DNA of 64,000 nucleotides from Hofstenia miamia (lineage: Eukaryota > Xenacoelomorpha > Acoela). Where the stretch lies: the NCBI GenBank assembly GCA_004352715.1, contig SCFE01000081.1, positions 123,206-187,205 of the forward strand. The letters are read 5' to 3'. Of the stretch, positions 1-12,189 are shown one piece after another (the stretch's first letter is position 1; each line of letters begins with the position of its first letter). A model generated the notes under the pieces. It was not told the DNA's origin. It saw only the letters and a program-made list of their open reading frames with translations, and searched no databases. Position numbers and translations under genes: made by a program.

Positions 1-748
1 AACATGGGTTGCAAAATTCCATTCCTGAAATATACTGCCTACACAAATTGTTTTTGGCTGATTTTTGTTTCTTTGTAAACATTTCAATACATTTTTTAGA
101 ACAATTAACTTTTCGTGCCCATACATATATGTTTCACATAAATTTTGTCAAATAGGCTTTTTAAGATTGGCTTTTTTCAGTGGCTGAAGCAATTTTAGCA
201 AATTATATATTAGAGAAAAACTTCTCAAGATATGGATAATTTTGAAAATTTTTTTCCAAAATATTCGAGGGATTTGTCTTTGGAAGATTATTAAAAAAGT
301 TTTAACAGTTTTATCTAGCATAAGGGGATTGTGCATTACTCAACATGAAAGAAAATCATTGTATAAATAAAAATTTTGTAGCATCATCCAAAAAAGCAAC
401 TAAAGCTGAATAACGTCGAATGATTATTAATTGAAATTAATTGTAAAAATTTAGTTAATGAACTTTAGTTATTTTTGTAAAATGCAACTAAGATTTAATA
501 TTGTTCAAAATAAGAAAACTTGTTAGCTGATCAAGAAATAATTGACAAATTAAATTGAGCAAACTAATGCTTACGTATGAACAGCCATATTGGCAGACGA
601 ATCATTTGAAATTTAAAATCGGCAGGTACTTTTGTAGAAATTTTATAAATAGCTTTGATTCAACCATAATTTTGATGAACAATAAATTCTTCGGAGTTTA
701 TTTAATTTTCATTTCTACTTTATCTGGTTTGATTATTTAGTAAAATGT
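1..748. other. AT-rich non-coding stretch
   Basis: No reading frame with a recognisable domain, no RNA gene and no clear repeat boundary is visible. The short open frames here are AT-rich and have no family resemblance. Confidence 0.5.
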
Positions 749-815
749 ACAGCTAGGCGAGTTGTGTCTAGTAGTGGCTGGAGTCCATCACGGGATCGAT
801 TCTCAGGGTCCTTGT
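749..815 (+). repeat. possible tRNA-derived (SINE-like) promoter segment
   Basis: The bases GGATCGATTCTC near 794-805 fit the pol III B-box consensus GWTCRANNC. A weak A-box-like stretch (CAGCTAGGCGAG) lies about 45 bases upstream. No tRNA cloverleaf can be folded, so this is not a tRNA gene. It could be a SINE head, or chance inside a retroelement, since a possible LTR follows. A single N at 840 breaks the sequence just downstream. Confidence 0.25.
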
Positions 816-853
816 GCCAGTCACGAAACCGCACTTAAGNGTTATGCAGTTAG

Positions 854-1269
854 TGTCAACGCCCGGTTGCTTTATTAAATCAAAACAACAAACACTCTAC
901 AAATATTGAGTTTAAGTCAGTTACAACTTTACTTGAGTTCACGCACTAAGCTAACGTAAGGTACACATAACTAATTCCAGTTGAGCTGAGGTGGTGCTGT
1001 GGACTCAACCATCGTTGCAGAAGAAGAGGAGCTGTGTTGTGGAGATCGGCTTCGGGCAGTGGCCCACAGAAGAACTGAAGAGGAAACATCTGACCACTTC
1101 GTCACCTAAACAGTGATAGTGAATACTCAATCATTTTATTAACATAACTAGTTAATAATAGAGGATAGTCTGATGGTTCGACAATGTAGTAACACCTCAC
1201 CCGCGAATTACTAAGCACTCATTATCAGTAATCAGACACGGCGTAATAAGCTAGGTGGAGGATGTTACA
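854..1269 (-). repeat. putative LTR (solo or broken), Ty3/Gypsy-like
   Basis: Read on the minus strand, this block starts TGTAACATCC and ends GTTGACA, so it has TG...CA ends. An AATAAA poly(A) signal lies about 20 bases before the end (AATAAAGCAACCGGGCG). It is noticeably richer in GC than its surroundings. TGTAACA starts followed by pyrimidine-rich sequence are common in invertebrate Gypsy LTRs. No second LTR, target duplication or gag-pol is visible in the window, and the single N at 840 lies close to the boundary. The class is inferred only from its ends. Confidence 0.4.
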
Positions 1270-2842
1270 ATTTTATCAAGCAGTTGAAAGAGGGTTTATT
1301 GCTTTATATCTGTATAGAACCTCAAAAAATATCTTACATTAGTCAGCATGCACAAACAACCAAAAGTGCAACTTAATGGAAAAAAGAAACCTAATGTCAT
1401 TCCCTTTGCAACGAAAATAAATTTGGGGTAGTTGTCTCAGATCATTTAAATTTGGTTGTAGAGCAACAGTTTCTTATAATATGAATGATTTTACTGCTAT
1501 AAACCCATGAATTATCTATTGCAAATTATTAATATCGTAAACATCTCAACTAATCGTAGCTTAATATGCGTCTTAACAAAAATAATATGATCTAATCTTG
1601 AGAGTATTTTTTGATTATGTCAAAAAGTGAAAATGACAATTTGGGCTTACGCGCTTAGGGTGCATAAAATTATGGGCGTTGAAGTGTTATGGAGATTATT
1701 TAAGTTAGCTTATTTGAATATTTGAATTTTTCGAATGGGATTTTATGCTATTCATTTATTACAATATTTATGATTATTCAAAGAAATTTTGTAATGGCAG
1801 CTAGAGGAGGATAATAGATGGTTGTAATGTTATTGACTACCCTAATATTTGTTAGAGTAAAACAGAAGTCAATTCAAAGAATATTTTAATAGTTTAAAAT
1901 TAGAATTTATACGGTTACTTAGAATTTAAGATAAAAAGTTTCGTTGCATTAAAAGTTGTCAAGGGTTCACAAACAAACAACTCTCGTCTATCCTAATAAA
2001 AACAACATCATTTTTGAAAAATTTATATCAAATATCAAATGAGAATTGATTTTTTTGGCATCTAAAAATTTTTTTTCCGATACTTATTAATATCTTACAA
2101 TATCCATATTGCGCAATTGACGACATTATTTTAATCAATTTTGATATTTACCTGACATTTCTATTAGAAATCTCCTAAATCTCTCAAGAATTGTATTTTA
2201 ATTACAATTATATTTATCTTAAATATATAAAGAAGTTACTACAGGTTTGTTCAAGTATTTGAGAATATTTCTTTTAAATGATTGCTATTCGGTTGTCAGT
2301 CATTTGAAGATAATTGATGAAATTTGTTATTTTCTGTAGATTTCAGTATTTTATATTTATGAATTTTTTGTATTTATACAAAGAAAATCATTAACACAAA
2401 TTAGATACTTCAAGATTATGTTGTCATAGTATTTCAATTTTTTTAAAAATTCGAGTTCATAGTTATAACAATTTATTAGCATTTTGTACATACAAATTTG
2501 CATATTGATTCCATATTTTTCAAATTTGATGAATAATAAAATTTCTTTTCCTGTAGAAAACGTCTACGAGAAATTTATTGAAGCAATACATTTGAAAACA
2601 TTATCTCCCTCCGGCGGATTATTTTTATATTGCAAATATCAATTAGCATAAGAAATTTTGAAATGTTAATTAAAAAAATTCTTTCCAAATTTAATTCAAC
2701 TCACAAAATATTGAATAGTTGCATGAATCATAATGCAATATACAATATGCAATAATTGGTTTTCACATAATGTCTAACCTTTTATTCATAGGTTATTAAA
2801 TAATTTCTTAATCCAGTAATACAAATTTCTTATATCTCAAGT
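1270..2842. other. AT-rich non-coding stretch
   Basis: No coding, RNA or repeat feature recognised. Composition is uniformly AT-rich. Confidence 0.5.
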
Positions 2843-2878
2843 ATGGCCTTCTATATATATACATATATAGAAGGCCAT
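2843..2878. repeat. 36-nt perfect hairpin between 9-bp direct repeats
   Basis: A 16-bp perfect stem (ATGGCCTTCTATATAT and its complement) closes a 4-base loop. TCTCAAGTA occurs at 2835-2843 and again at 2880-2888, so the palindrome looks like a tiny insertion with a target duplication or an excision footprint. Confidence 0.6.
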
Positions 2879-3021
2879 GTCTCAAGTAAGAATGTATTAA
2901 ATGCTGTCAATTATATAATATGCCCAGCCCTGTAAAGTAGTGTAGGAAAAGAGATCGTAACTCAGAGCATCCTAGAAGTATATAATGAATGAAAAAATAA
3001 GTTCATGTACATTTAATTAGT

Positions 3022-3110
3022 ATATATATATATGTATGTATATATATATTATTATTTATTTATTTGTGTATTTGTTTATCTATTTATTTATTTGTTTATA
3101 TATTTATTAA
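3022..3110. repeat. simple repeats (TA)n and TATT/TTTA-rich
   Basis: An interrupted TATATA tract is followed by about 60 bases of TATTTATT-like repeats. No gene is visible here. Confidence 0.7.
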
Positions 3111-3639
3111 GAGGCTTATTTAAGCAAAATATATAACTAAAAATATATTAAGTGTTTAATCCTTGACTTGAGCGACATGTATTACAAAAGCTGACGATAT
3201 ATTGAGTGCAAATATTTATAAAGCTATCATTAACCTTGAAAAAGTTTCCAAAAAAGTCTTTTGATTTGTGTTTTGCATCTCTTCGCGTATTAAGAAAATT
3301 AATTGATGTCTTCAAATGATTATAATTAGCTAATTCAACAACTCTATGGAAAAATATTGAATGGTCTTAAATTTTCAACAAATTTTTTTTCAAAGATATG
3401 ACTTGAACCGCTTAGATTTGAACGATATATAGATTTAAAGTGTACAAAGACTTGAAAATTTCATGTGGTATTGTCCAACTATTACCATCACCCTATTTAG
3501 CATACCAAATTGCGGATGCAAAAAGAAAGGTTAGTAGAGTCAATGTATTATAAAATTTATTTGTTATTTGGAAGTCAGTATTGAATGGTAGAGTTCTTAT
3601 GATAGAAATAAAAGACTTGTTACATACTTTCAATTTCTT

Positions 3640-4080
3640 TAATATATGTCACTCCAAGAGAGGGAACGTTAAAATTTTTAACAGAAGATCAAAATCCTCA
3701 TTTTACATCATTACTTAGCTGAATAGTCGTTACTGGAGACATAGTAAGTAACTTAAATTGATCAAATTTAAATTCCATTCTGTTTTCTTTCGCCCACAAC
3801 AAAAAGGCGTTTTGATTAGTTTGTAAATCAGTGCAACTTTGACATACATTTATTATATTTGTATCATCTGCAAAAAAGATGCGGTAATTATCAATACATT
3901 TATAGAGCAAATCATTAATAAAAAAAATAAAAAGTACACATCCCTGGGTTACACCACTAATAAATGGAAGCAGTTTAGATTTTGTGTTGTTTATAATAAC
4001 CTGGTACGTTCTATTTGATGAGAATGATCAAATTAAATTGAGAAAATTTCTTTATTATTTAGACAAGCTTTGTTGTTTTT
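3640..4080 (-). pseudogene. LINE reverse transcriptase fragment
   Basis: Minus-strand translation gives the RT block GVTQGCVLF followed by FINDL, then FADDT (the F/YADD catalytic box) at about 3860-3880. A thumb-like segment with KFDQFKLLTMS follows. This is the usual order GVPQGS - INDL - YADD of APE-type non-LTR retrotransposons. Only the palm C-terminus survives; endonuclease and 3' tail are absent and the frame is interrupted. It is most similar in layout to the CR1-like copies elsewhere in the window, but too short to assign a clade. Confidence 0.7.
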
Positions 4081-5039
4081 CAGATATATTTTTGTAGCAG
4101 TGTCTAAAATGTAAATTATTCATAATTAATGAAGACTGTTTACTATCATTTTATTAAAGACTTGCAATTATACTCATAAATGGATGATGTTCGCTACTTT
4201 ACATCACTATGTCAGACTAAAATTTAGCCAGTGCAAAATAACCAGTCTTTTATTAGACTGTACTGTTTTTCTCAATATCAATTTCGGTATTACTGAGAAA
4301 AAAGATTTAATATGTTATATAAAATTGAATATTCAAAGCTGTCATACGGAGATTGAAGAAAGGTTGCATTAAGAAGATATGAAGCAAATATTTAAATGCA
4401 GAGCAATCATAACAACAATTTTTTTGGAAAGAAAGTCAATTTTGCACTAAAAAAGAACGACACATAATGCAAGCGAAAAGTTAATAGTACATAACGCAAA
4501 ATTGAGAGCTTTAGAAAAAAACAATTCTCTCAAGGAAACTCATACCTGTAAAAGTGATGTAATTTTAGGAAGCTGTAAATAGGTTTGAACGTGCGAAGCC
4601 AGAAAGGGAACCTAGGAAACACATTTGGGTTCATGAATAAGGCTCTAAGTAAATGTAGAGAGCATTAGTAGTCAAATGCACGAGATAAAAATAGAATATA
4701 TAAGAATAGTCAATAAAGGAAATTTTAAATTGTTTAATTTAAATAAGTTTCAGCCATTAGGAAGTTATAAAGAAATGGAATCATTCTTCACAATTAGACT
4801 AATTTTTTAGCTTTAAAAGTTAGTTATGGCTTAATATACTTTTAATGAATTTGCTATACAATTATTTTCATTAATTTAAGATTTTATACATAGTCTACAT
4901 TTGGTTATAAAAATGTTAACAAACTTACTAAGAATCCAAAAATTGTATTGCACCTTAGTTTTAAATATTCTATTGTTTTAGAAAGAGCTCAATACGTTTG
5001 AGATCTTTATTTTTAGCAAAGATGTAAATTGGCCTAGGT
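4081..5039. other. AT-rich non-coding stretch
   Basis: No supported feature. The one open frame (4184-4372) has no recognisable domain. Confidence 0.5.
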
Positions 5040-5422
5040 CAGAGATGGACATGTACCGAAAATTTAAACCCAAGCACGGTCCATTAAAACTAATGCCAAA
5101 CTAGCCCACTTCTTTAGCTTTTCGTTTTTTTAAATCAAAGCTTGCTGTGCTCAAAACTAACAACTTCTACATTCACACTGAAAGGGAAAAAATTCAAATA
5201 ATTTTAGAAATGTATATCATACTAATTTTATAAAATTTCAACACATTGTTTATAAATTATATTACATTCACTACATTTGCGTTGTTTTGCATACACTGTT
5301 GCATAATAGTAAGTAATTTATGAAATTTAGTTGCATTTTTCAATACTTCGACAAAGCCCAGTCCGGTCCTGCTCTAAACTGCCATGCCTTGATCTGCGTA
5401 TCCCGCCCCATGTCCATCTCTG
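5040..5422. mobile_element. hAT-like MITE, 383 bp
   Basis: The ends are a perfect 14-bp inverted repeat: CAGAGATGGACATG at 5040-5053 and its complement at 5409-5422. CAGAGATGG-type ends are typical of hAT elements. The flanking octamers GCCTAGGT and GCTTAAAT agree at 5 of 8 positions, which could be a decayed 8-bp target duplication. There is no transposase inside, and the right part is GC-rich compared with its surroundings. Confidence 0.6.
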
Positions 5423-6088
5423 GCTTAAATAATAATTTCATTGGATTTTCACTGATAAGCTATGGAGTTGTTTTTTGTGTTTTTTATTTGTATTTATTAG
5501 CTTAGTTTGTAGTTTTACACTGCTGTATTATTTTGCATAGTTGCAAGTATCATAGGCATTATGTACGAATGGCAAACAATAAAGTTTAGTAAATGAAAAA
5601 TGCACCAAAGTCTATGTTTACAAAGCAATGATTTATTGCGAATTATCACCAAGTGAGTACAAATTCCACTGAATCTACTTGCTTCTAAGCCGTTATTTTA
5701 TCAAAAATTTATTTATAATTTTGAAAAAAATTATTGCAAATTTGAATAATTAACAATTTGAAGAAACTATGTATCGTATTTGATTAATTTTGTCGAACAT
5801 CTTTTTAGAGTATAATCAATTAGCTCGCTTCTAGATTGCTATAGTTAGTAAGCAAGAACCTCAACAGCACTGCTCTTTATTAAAAAATTCCTTTTGACCA
5901 TGTCCTTCTTGACTAAAACAAATGGGTATTCGTGCATTCTAACATTTGATAAAATGGCCATTTAACAACCGTCTTTGTCGTGTAGAAATACATCGTCTCC
6001 AACAGGAAAACTTTCTTTTGCTGCATTTTATCTAAACGTAACATCACCTAAATTGATACATCCCGCCGAAGCTTTACTCTTTGAATAT
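5423..6088. other. AT-rich non-coding stretch
   Basis: No coding or repeat feature recognised. Confidence 0.5.
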
Positions 6089-6126
6089 TATGATTATAAT
6101 AATAATAATAATAATATAATAATATA
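6089..6126. repeat. (TAA)n microsatellite
   Basis: An ATAATAATA tract directly abuts the 5' side of the LINE fragment that follows. TAA repeats are the known target of the Dong/R4 LINE lineage. Confidence 0.8.
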
Positions 6127-7740
6127 ATACAAGAGTAAGTTTCTGGGAGAATATATGGGGAAGTGCGGGACCAGAGATAGAGAGAGAGGAGATGCAGACG
6201 GAGTTCAAACAAGTAGAAGAAGTAATTACAACTGCGGAACTGAAGGAGGCTCTAAAGAAGATGAAGAATTGGAAGGCGCCAGGCAGAGATGAGGTACATG
6301 GGTATTGGCTGAAGAAGTTCACACGTGTTCATGAAAGACTAGCAGTAGCATTAGAGGAGTGTGTGGTGAGTAGGTGTCCAGAGTGGATGGCAGTGGGAAG
6401 GACATCTTTAGACCAATAACATGTCTGCCAACAACTTGGAAATTGCTAACTTCAGTGATTTCAAGTAGGCTGGCATGCTACTTAGAACAGAATAGGTTGA
6501 TACCAGAGGAGCAGAAGGGATGTAGGACAAAGACGAGAGGATGCAAAGATCAGTTGTTGATAGACCAGGCAGTAGTTGAGAATTGTAGAAGAAGGAAGAC
6601 AAACTCAGCAATGGCATGGGTAGACTACAGGAAGGCACATGGCAGCATATCACATAGGTGGGTATTGAGGACGCGATGCCAATGGAGTTTCACAGAAATG
6701 GGTTGAGCTTCTAGGGAGAGAGATGGGAAATTGGCAGGCTGAGATAGACAGGCACAGGTTGAGGCTTAGGCGAGGCATATTCCAGGGAGACAGCTTAGCA
6801 TCACTACTGTTCGTTGTTAAAGGAGACAGGCATAGGGTATACGATGGAGAAGAATGGTAGGGCAGTGAGTCACCTATGGTACATGGACGATCTGAAGATG
6901 TATGCTAGTTCAAGGAAGATGTTGCAAAAGCAAGTGGAGACATTGGAGAAGGCAAGCAGAGATTCTGGGTTGGAATTTGGATTAGGAAAGTGTGCGGCAG
7001 TGACAATGAGTAGAGGTAAGTGTATGGATGGGGATGGTTTAAAGACGAGCAGTGGGGATACGATTGAGGAAGTCAAAGAGGGGTACAAATACTTAGGCAT
7101 GATAGAGAAAGATAGAGCAGATCATGAGGAAATTAAGTAAAGTATACAAGAGGAGAGTAAGGAAATTACTACAGAAGTCAGCATTAAATGGGAAGAATTG
7201 TATAAGGGCAATTAATATATGAGTGATACCAGTGTTGAGATATTCCGCAGGAATAGTTAGGTGGAACAAGAATGAACTGAGGGAATTAGACATTGAGACA
7301 ATGAAGATACTAGCAGCAGAGAGAGCATTCAACTTAAATGGAGATGTAGATAGGCTGTACATGACAAGGCATAAGGTAGGGAAAGGACTGCTAAGCGTGG
7401 AGGAAACTGTAGAAGCAGAAGCGCTAGGGCTAAATGAATATGTAGAAGAGCAACCTAGAGGGTCCCTACTAGATGTCACTAAGGAGCTAAGGAAGATAAT
7501 AAATGAGTGTGAAGGAAAGACAGCATACCAGAGTAGGATGGAATTAGAGAGACAAACAAGGTATAGGCAGAAGGTAATGCATGGAGAATACTGGAAGAAC
7601 ACAGAAAATGTGACAGAGAAGAGAGCAACAAGTGGTTAAAGAAGGCAGGACTAAAAAAAGAAACAGAAGCACTGATAATGGCAGCACAGGAGCAAACAAT
7701 AAGAACAAACTGGCTGAAAAAGCATATAGACAGAAGAGTA
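6127..7740 (+). pseudogene. Dong/R4-like LINE, RT half (broken)
   Basis: Frame-broken coding sequence of a restriction-like-endonuclease-type LINE. In order: the pre-RT motif WKAPGRDEVHGYWL (about 6270-6310); the fingers motif RPITCLPTTWKLLTSVIS (from about 6410); the GCKDQLLIDQAV / MAWVDYRKAH block (about 6540-6650); GIFQGDSLASLLF (about 6770-6810); the YMDDLKMYA catalytic box (about 6880-6905); GYKYLGM (about 7080-7100); and a thumb/linker region to 7639. Shifts occur near 6400, near 6700-6815, near 7140-7220 and near 7630. The AMAWVDYRKA and MDDLK blocks are characteristic of the R4/Dong group. The 3' half encoding the endonuclease is not downstream in this orientation; it lies inverted after 7740. 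Confidence 0.8.
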
Positions 7741-8295
7741 GAACTTCCAAAAACTCTCAATTTTCTCTGCAAACTCCCTGTACTTGTCTATCTTTTCTAT
7801 CTCTTTGCTTTCTACATTCCGGTCTTTTGGTACTTCTATATCTATCACTGTTCCCATTTTTTCCTCTTTGTCCACCACTAATATGTCAGGCATCCATGCT
7901 TCTATCACCTTGCTCGTCTGTATGTTGAAGTCCCACAGTATCTTAACCTTCTCATTCTTTTTTACTCCATGTGGGTTTTGCTCATACCAATTGTCTTCTG
8001 CTTCTAGCACATGCTGCCTGCATAAACTCCAGTTCACCATTCTTTTTACCTTGTCATGCCTGAATTTATACTCATTCTGTGCCAACTTCTCACACCATGG
8101 GATCTGATTATCAACTGTCTCCAACTCTCTTACGTAGCCTACCTTTTTCACTTACCTCAGCTCTTTTGTCTATCAACTGCTTTATCCAGGTTGTCCGTCC
8201 ATATTCTTCACTCCTGTGCTGCCATTGTCAGTGTTTCTGTTTGTCTCCTTAGTCCTGCCTTTTTTAGCCAATTGTTGCTCTCTTGTCTGTCACGT
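7741..8295 (-). pseudogene. Dong/R4-like LINE, restriction-like endonuclease half (inverted)
   Basis: The minus-strand open frame contains RHDKVKRMVNWSLC, VKILWDFNIQT and PDILVVDKEEKMGTVIDIEV, then KEIEKIDKYREF. This fits the PD-(D/E)xK restriction-like endonuclease domain of R2/R4-type LINEs (PD...D-I-E-V). Its N-terminal part (NNWLKKAGL..., 8150-8285) repeats what the plus-strand copy encodes at about 7620-7735. The two pieces therefore overlap in element coordinates and face each other at a junction near 7741. The piece stops at a (TAA)n tract at 8296. Confidence 0.8.
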
Positions 8296-9310
8296 ATTAT
8301 AATAATAATTATTACTATTATTATTATTTCCATGAAAATGAGGGAATGTTTCATTGTGTTCTATCCTTCTGACTCACTGAGTCATGCATTGTTTGAAACC
8401 AAAGGAAGAACAAATTTGTGCTACTTCTCATTAGCAAAGAAGGTTATGGGGCAAAACTAATTTAGCTCATCCGTCACTAATTGTTAGAGATGAATCATGT
8501 TTTGAACATTTTTGAATTAGATGAACTCTTGAGAATCAGTTAATACAGGGCAGAAGATTTCAAAATTTAACAATTCAAAGCAAAATAAAGCAAAAAAACA
8601 CTTTATTCTACTAATGTCCTGTGTTTTTATTGAATAAAACAGCAAAAAAATAAGGTATATTGACTATTGTGAAGTCAATTGACATTAGTTGAGAGATTTT
8701 GAAGTACGTTTTAAATTACTTCGTTCTAAATGTTAAACCTTTTAAAGGTTTTAAAGTACATTGAACATTTGTTAGTACTTGAAGGCAAGAACGTAGAAAC
8801 ATTCGAATAAATACTGTTTATGAAATATTATTTTTTCACAAATCAGTAATACCCTTGAATGGTTGCTGTGCATTCAAAAACATTCACATGGTAGGGCAAC
8901 TAAATAGGCACATGGACTCTTCGGACCGGGCCAACCCATCTAAATTTCAAACCGAATAAAATTAATCTAGCAAGGAAACCTGATATTTGAATTTTGTTGT
9001 TTTGTCAGTTGGTACTTGCTTCCATTATACTAGCAATATTTTAAAGGTGGAACAACATTTAAAGTTCTTGGGTCACGAAATTCTGTATAGTGGGTCCTGA
9101 AATAATGTTCGACAGGAAATAGGAAGAGGCCGGGCTGTCCTGAAAAATACGCTCCGTGTTCATCTCTGACCGCAGTAAGAATTCCTTAGGGCAAAAATGA
9201 TCTGCTGTGCACTGGTAGCTATTGGAAAAAAGAATATATTGTCTACTGAAACCAAATACTACATGAAAGATGCAAAACCGATGAAGACACAATCCAAAGT
9301 TAGAACAGTC
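8216..9310. repeat. 1095-bp direct repeat, copy 1
   Basis: Matches 9312-10406 at a constant offset of 1096 bases. The only difference I noticed is A versus G in the GGGCC(A/G)ACCC stretch. It begins inside the R4-like endonuclease fragment and contains no intact gene. Confidence 0.95.
8296..8330. repeat. (TAA)n / (ATT)n microsatellite
   Basis: TATTATAATAATAATTATTA-type tract at the outer end of the inverted LINE half, mirroring the tract at 6089-6126. Confidence 0.75.
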
Positions 9311-9311
9311 N

Positions 9312-10406
9312 GTGCTGCCATTGTCAGTGTTTCTGTTTGTCTCCTTAGTCCTGCCTTTTTTAGCCAATTGTTGCTCTCTTGTCTGTCACGTATTATAATA
9401 ATAATTATTACTATTATTATTATTTCCATGAAAATGAGGGAATGTTTCATTGTGTTCTATCCTTCTGACTCACTGAGTCATGCATTGTTTGAAACCAAAG
9501 GAAGAACAAATTTGTGCTACTTCTCATTAGCAAAGAAGGTTATGGGGCAAAACTAATTTAGCTCATCCGTCACTAATTGTTAGAGATGAATCATGTTTTG
9601 AACATTTTTGAATTAGATGAACTCTTGAGAATCAGTTAATACAGGGCAGAAGATTTCAAAATTTAACAATTCAAAGCAAAATAAAGCAAAAAAACACTTT
9701 ATTCTACTAATGTCCTGTGTTTTTATTGAATAAAACAGCAAAAAAATAAGGTATATTGACTATTGTGAAGTCAATTGACATTAGTTGAGAGATTTTGAAG
9801 TACGTTTTAAATTACTTCGTTCTAAATGTTAAACCTTTTAAAGGTTTTAAAGTACATTGAACATTTGTTAGTACTTGAAGGCAAGAACGTAGAAACATTC
9901 GAATAAATACTGTTTATGAAATATTATTTTTTCACAAATCAGTAATACCCTTGAATGGTTGCTGTGCATTCAAAAACATTCACATGGTAGGGCAACTAAA
10001 TAGGCACATGGACTCTTCGGACCGGGCCGACCCATCTAAATTTCAAACCGAATAAAATTAATCTAGCAAGGAAACCTGATATTTGAATTTTGTTGTTTTG
10101 TCAGTTGGTACTTGCTTCCATTATACTAGCAATATTTTAAAGGTGGAACAACATTTAAAGTTCTTGGGTCACGAAATTCTGTATAGTGGGTCCTGAAATA
10201 ATGTTCGACAGGAAATAGGAAGAGGCCGGGCTGTCCTGAAAAATACGCTCCGTGTTCATCTCTGACCGCAGTAAGAATTCCTTAGGGCAAAAATGATCTG
10301 CTGTGCACTGGTAGCTATTGGAAAAAAGAATATATTGTCTACTGAAACCAAATACTACATGAAAGATGCAAAACCGATGAAGACACAATCCAAAGTTAGA
10401 ACAGTC
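9312..10406. repeat. 1095-bp direct repeat, copy 2 (after a single N)
   Basis: Near-identical copy of 8216-9310, abutting it across one N at 9311. The join falls mid-sequence without a transposon boundary, which suggests an unmerged assembly overlap rather than a real tandem duplication. Confidence 0.95.
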
Positions 10407-12180
10407 ATAATAATATAAATTTCTATGTCGGGGTGAGAGGTGACACGTAAAAGCAATGCTCAATATTTGCTGTATATTGCAAATTTGTAAGGATGATGTG
10501 AGCAATAATTGGAAAATGAGTCCAATTTTTTGGAAACATCTGTTCTGAAAATCATCTTCAACTCGTATACAACAGTATTTTATTTATTATATTAGTGCCG
10601 TTTGCCCAATTATGGGGGAACAGCCCCCTATCTCTACAATTAAATAAGTGGCTGATCGGTAGTATTTACTTTCGCGTAATATTTTACAAACGTGAAATTG
10701 AATTTTTAATGCGTTCTATATACAGTTAAAAAACACGTTATGGGAATACCATTATGGGACAAATATTGTGAAACATAGTACCACCTTCATAAATAATGGT
10801 CACGTTAAAGTCCTGTTCATTCCATTTTTGTATGCACCCTGCCGATGCATGAAACAAAGTAGCGTACGATCTCTAGAATTAAATATTAAGGAATTTAGAA
10901 ATTCTTAGCAACCTCCTCTAAATGCATGTGAACCCTTCTTGCGCGATAGTGCTAGTATGAACAACGATTTTCCGACCCAGCAAACGAACCTAATTTTTAA
11001 AAACATTATCTATATTTGCCATCATATTTTACCAAATCGCAAGTGTAACATAAATATAATTATGTCATTAATAGCTAGATACGTCTTATAACTATCAATA
11101 TTTATTATCTAGAATGCACACATTGCCAAACATTTTCCGGTTTTGAATTTGTCAAATTACTCGCTTATGTACTAATCTTAAACGTAATGAAGGTACTTTA
11201 AAGCACAAAGTTCAATTAAATCAAAGCAACTTTTGAAAATACATGTAAAAATGTTTTTAAAATAGAAGCAACACATACTCATAAATACATATTTTTTCAA
11301 ATAGCATAGTCATAGCAATTCTTTTAAAAATACATGCAGAACTAAGATTTTATAATAAAATTATGTAAAAATCTTTACCAGTTAATTACTACAAAAGCTT
11401 AAAAACCACTGGCTTTTATTGAAGTGGGCATGTCGCAAGTAGCAAACTATGAAGGACCTTCAAGAGTTGCGATTTTCTCAATTGACTTCAATTTTGAACC
11501 TGATATCAAATAGAATTCAAATGTAAGTAGATCACAAATACACAATTCACATGACCCTAGTTACTAGTTAACATTATCTGGTTTCTACCAGGAATTCATT
11601 TTTCATTGCATATAGAGATTGTCTTGTATTGGATACGGTCTTATTTTAATAAACGTACTTTAGATGTCACATTGTTTTATTTTTATTTGGTGTATTAACC
11701 GTTGCTGTACGTTTGTTCTAAGTAGTAGACTCGTACGTTTTTGGGTGCTTAACACCCCATTTTTTGTAGCCTAGGTTTTACAAGGAAAACTTATGAATTT
11801 GGAATATTTCAAAGATATTTTTCAAGGATATACAGACTGACAGAAATTAGTTTTTGAACTTGACAGATTGTTGCTATGGTGTTTTTACACATAGCAACTA
11901 GTGACTTTTGTTTGTCTGACTCATACAAAGAGTATAATTATGAAAACTTTAACAGGTATTTCAAACAATTTAAAATTCGAATATTATTATACGCAGCACA
12001 CTTTGTGTAGATTTGCACTTTACGTTCATTGCAAATTGCAAACTGCATTCAAACATTTTCCACAATCAATGTTACAACTTTCTGTCCATAGTCAGTTCAC
12101 ATAAATAGCAAAGCCGATATTTTCTAAGTTGATAAATACCAGTGGTTCATCACTTCTATTGTTGATATTTTGATTTGTAT
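10407..12180. other. AT-rich non-coding stretch
   Basis: No supported gene. A small GC-richer hairpin-like patch (GGGGGAACAGCCCCCT, near 10614) and another (GGGTGCTTAACACCCC, near 11741) are visible. The open frame 11901-12104 shows no domain. Confidence 0.5.
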
Positions 12181-12189
12181 ATAAATTAG

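Noticed and set aside
780-830. tRNA gene suggested by a B-box
   Set aside because: No cloverleaf: acceptor and T stems do not pair.
7093-7602. 169-residue minus-strand open frame inside the R4-like RT
   Set aside because: It is the antisense shadow of the plus-strand RT frames, which carry all the conserved motifs.
8486-9170. Possible hAT MITE (TAGAGATGAATCATG ... GTTCATCTCTGA)
   Set aside because: Ends match only partly and the flanking octamers do not agree.
9059-9556. Open frames spanning the N at 9311
   Set aside because: They read through an assembly join between two duplicate copies; no domain.
10155-10505. 116-residue minus-strand frame
   Set aside because: Identical sequence occurs in the duplicate copy, no recognisable domain; likely chance.
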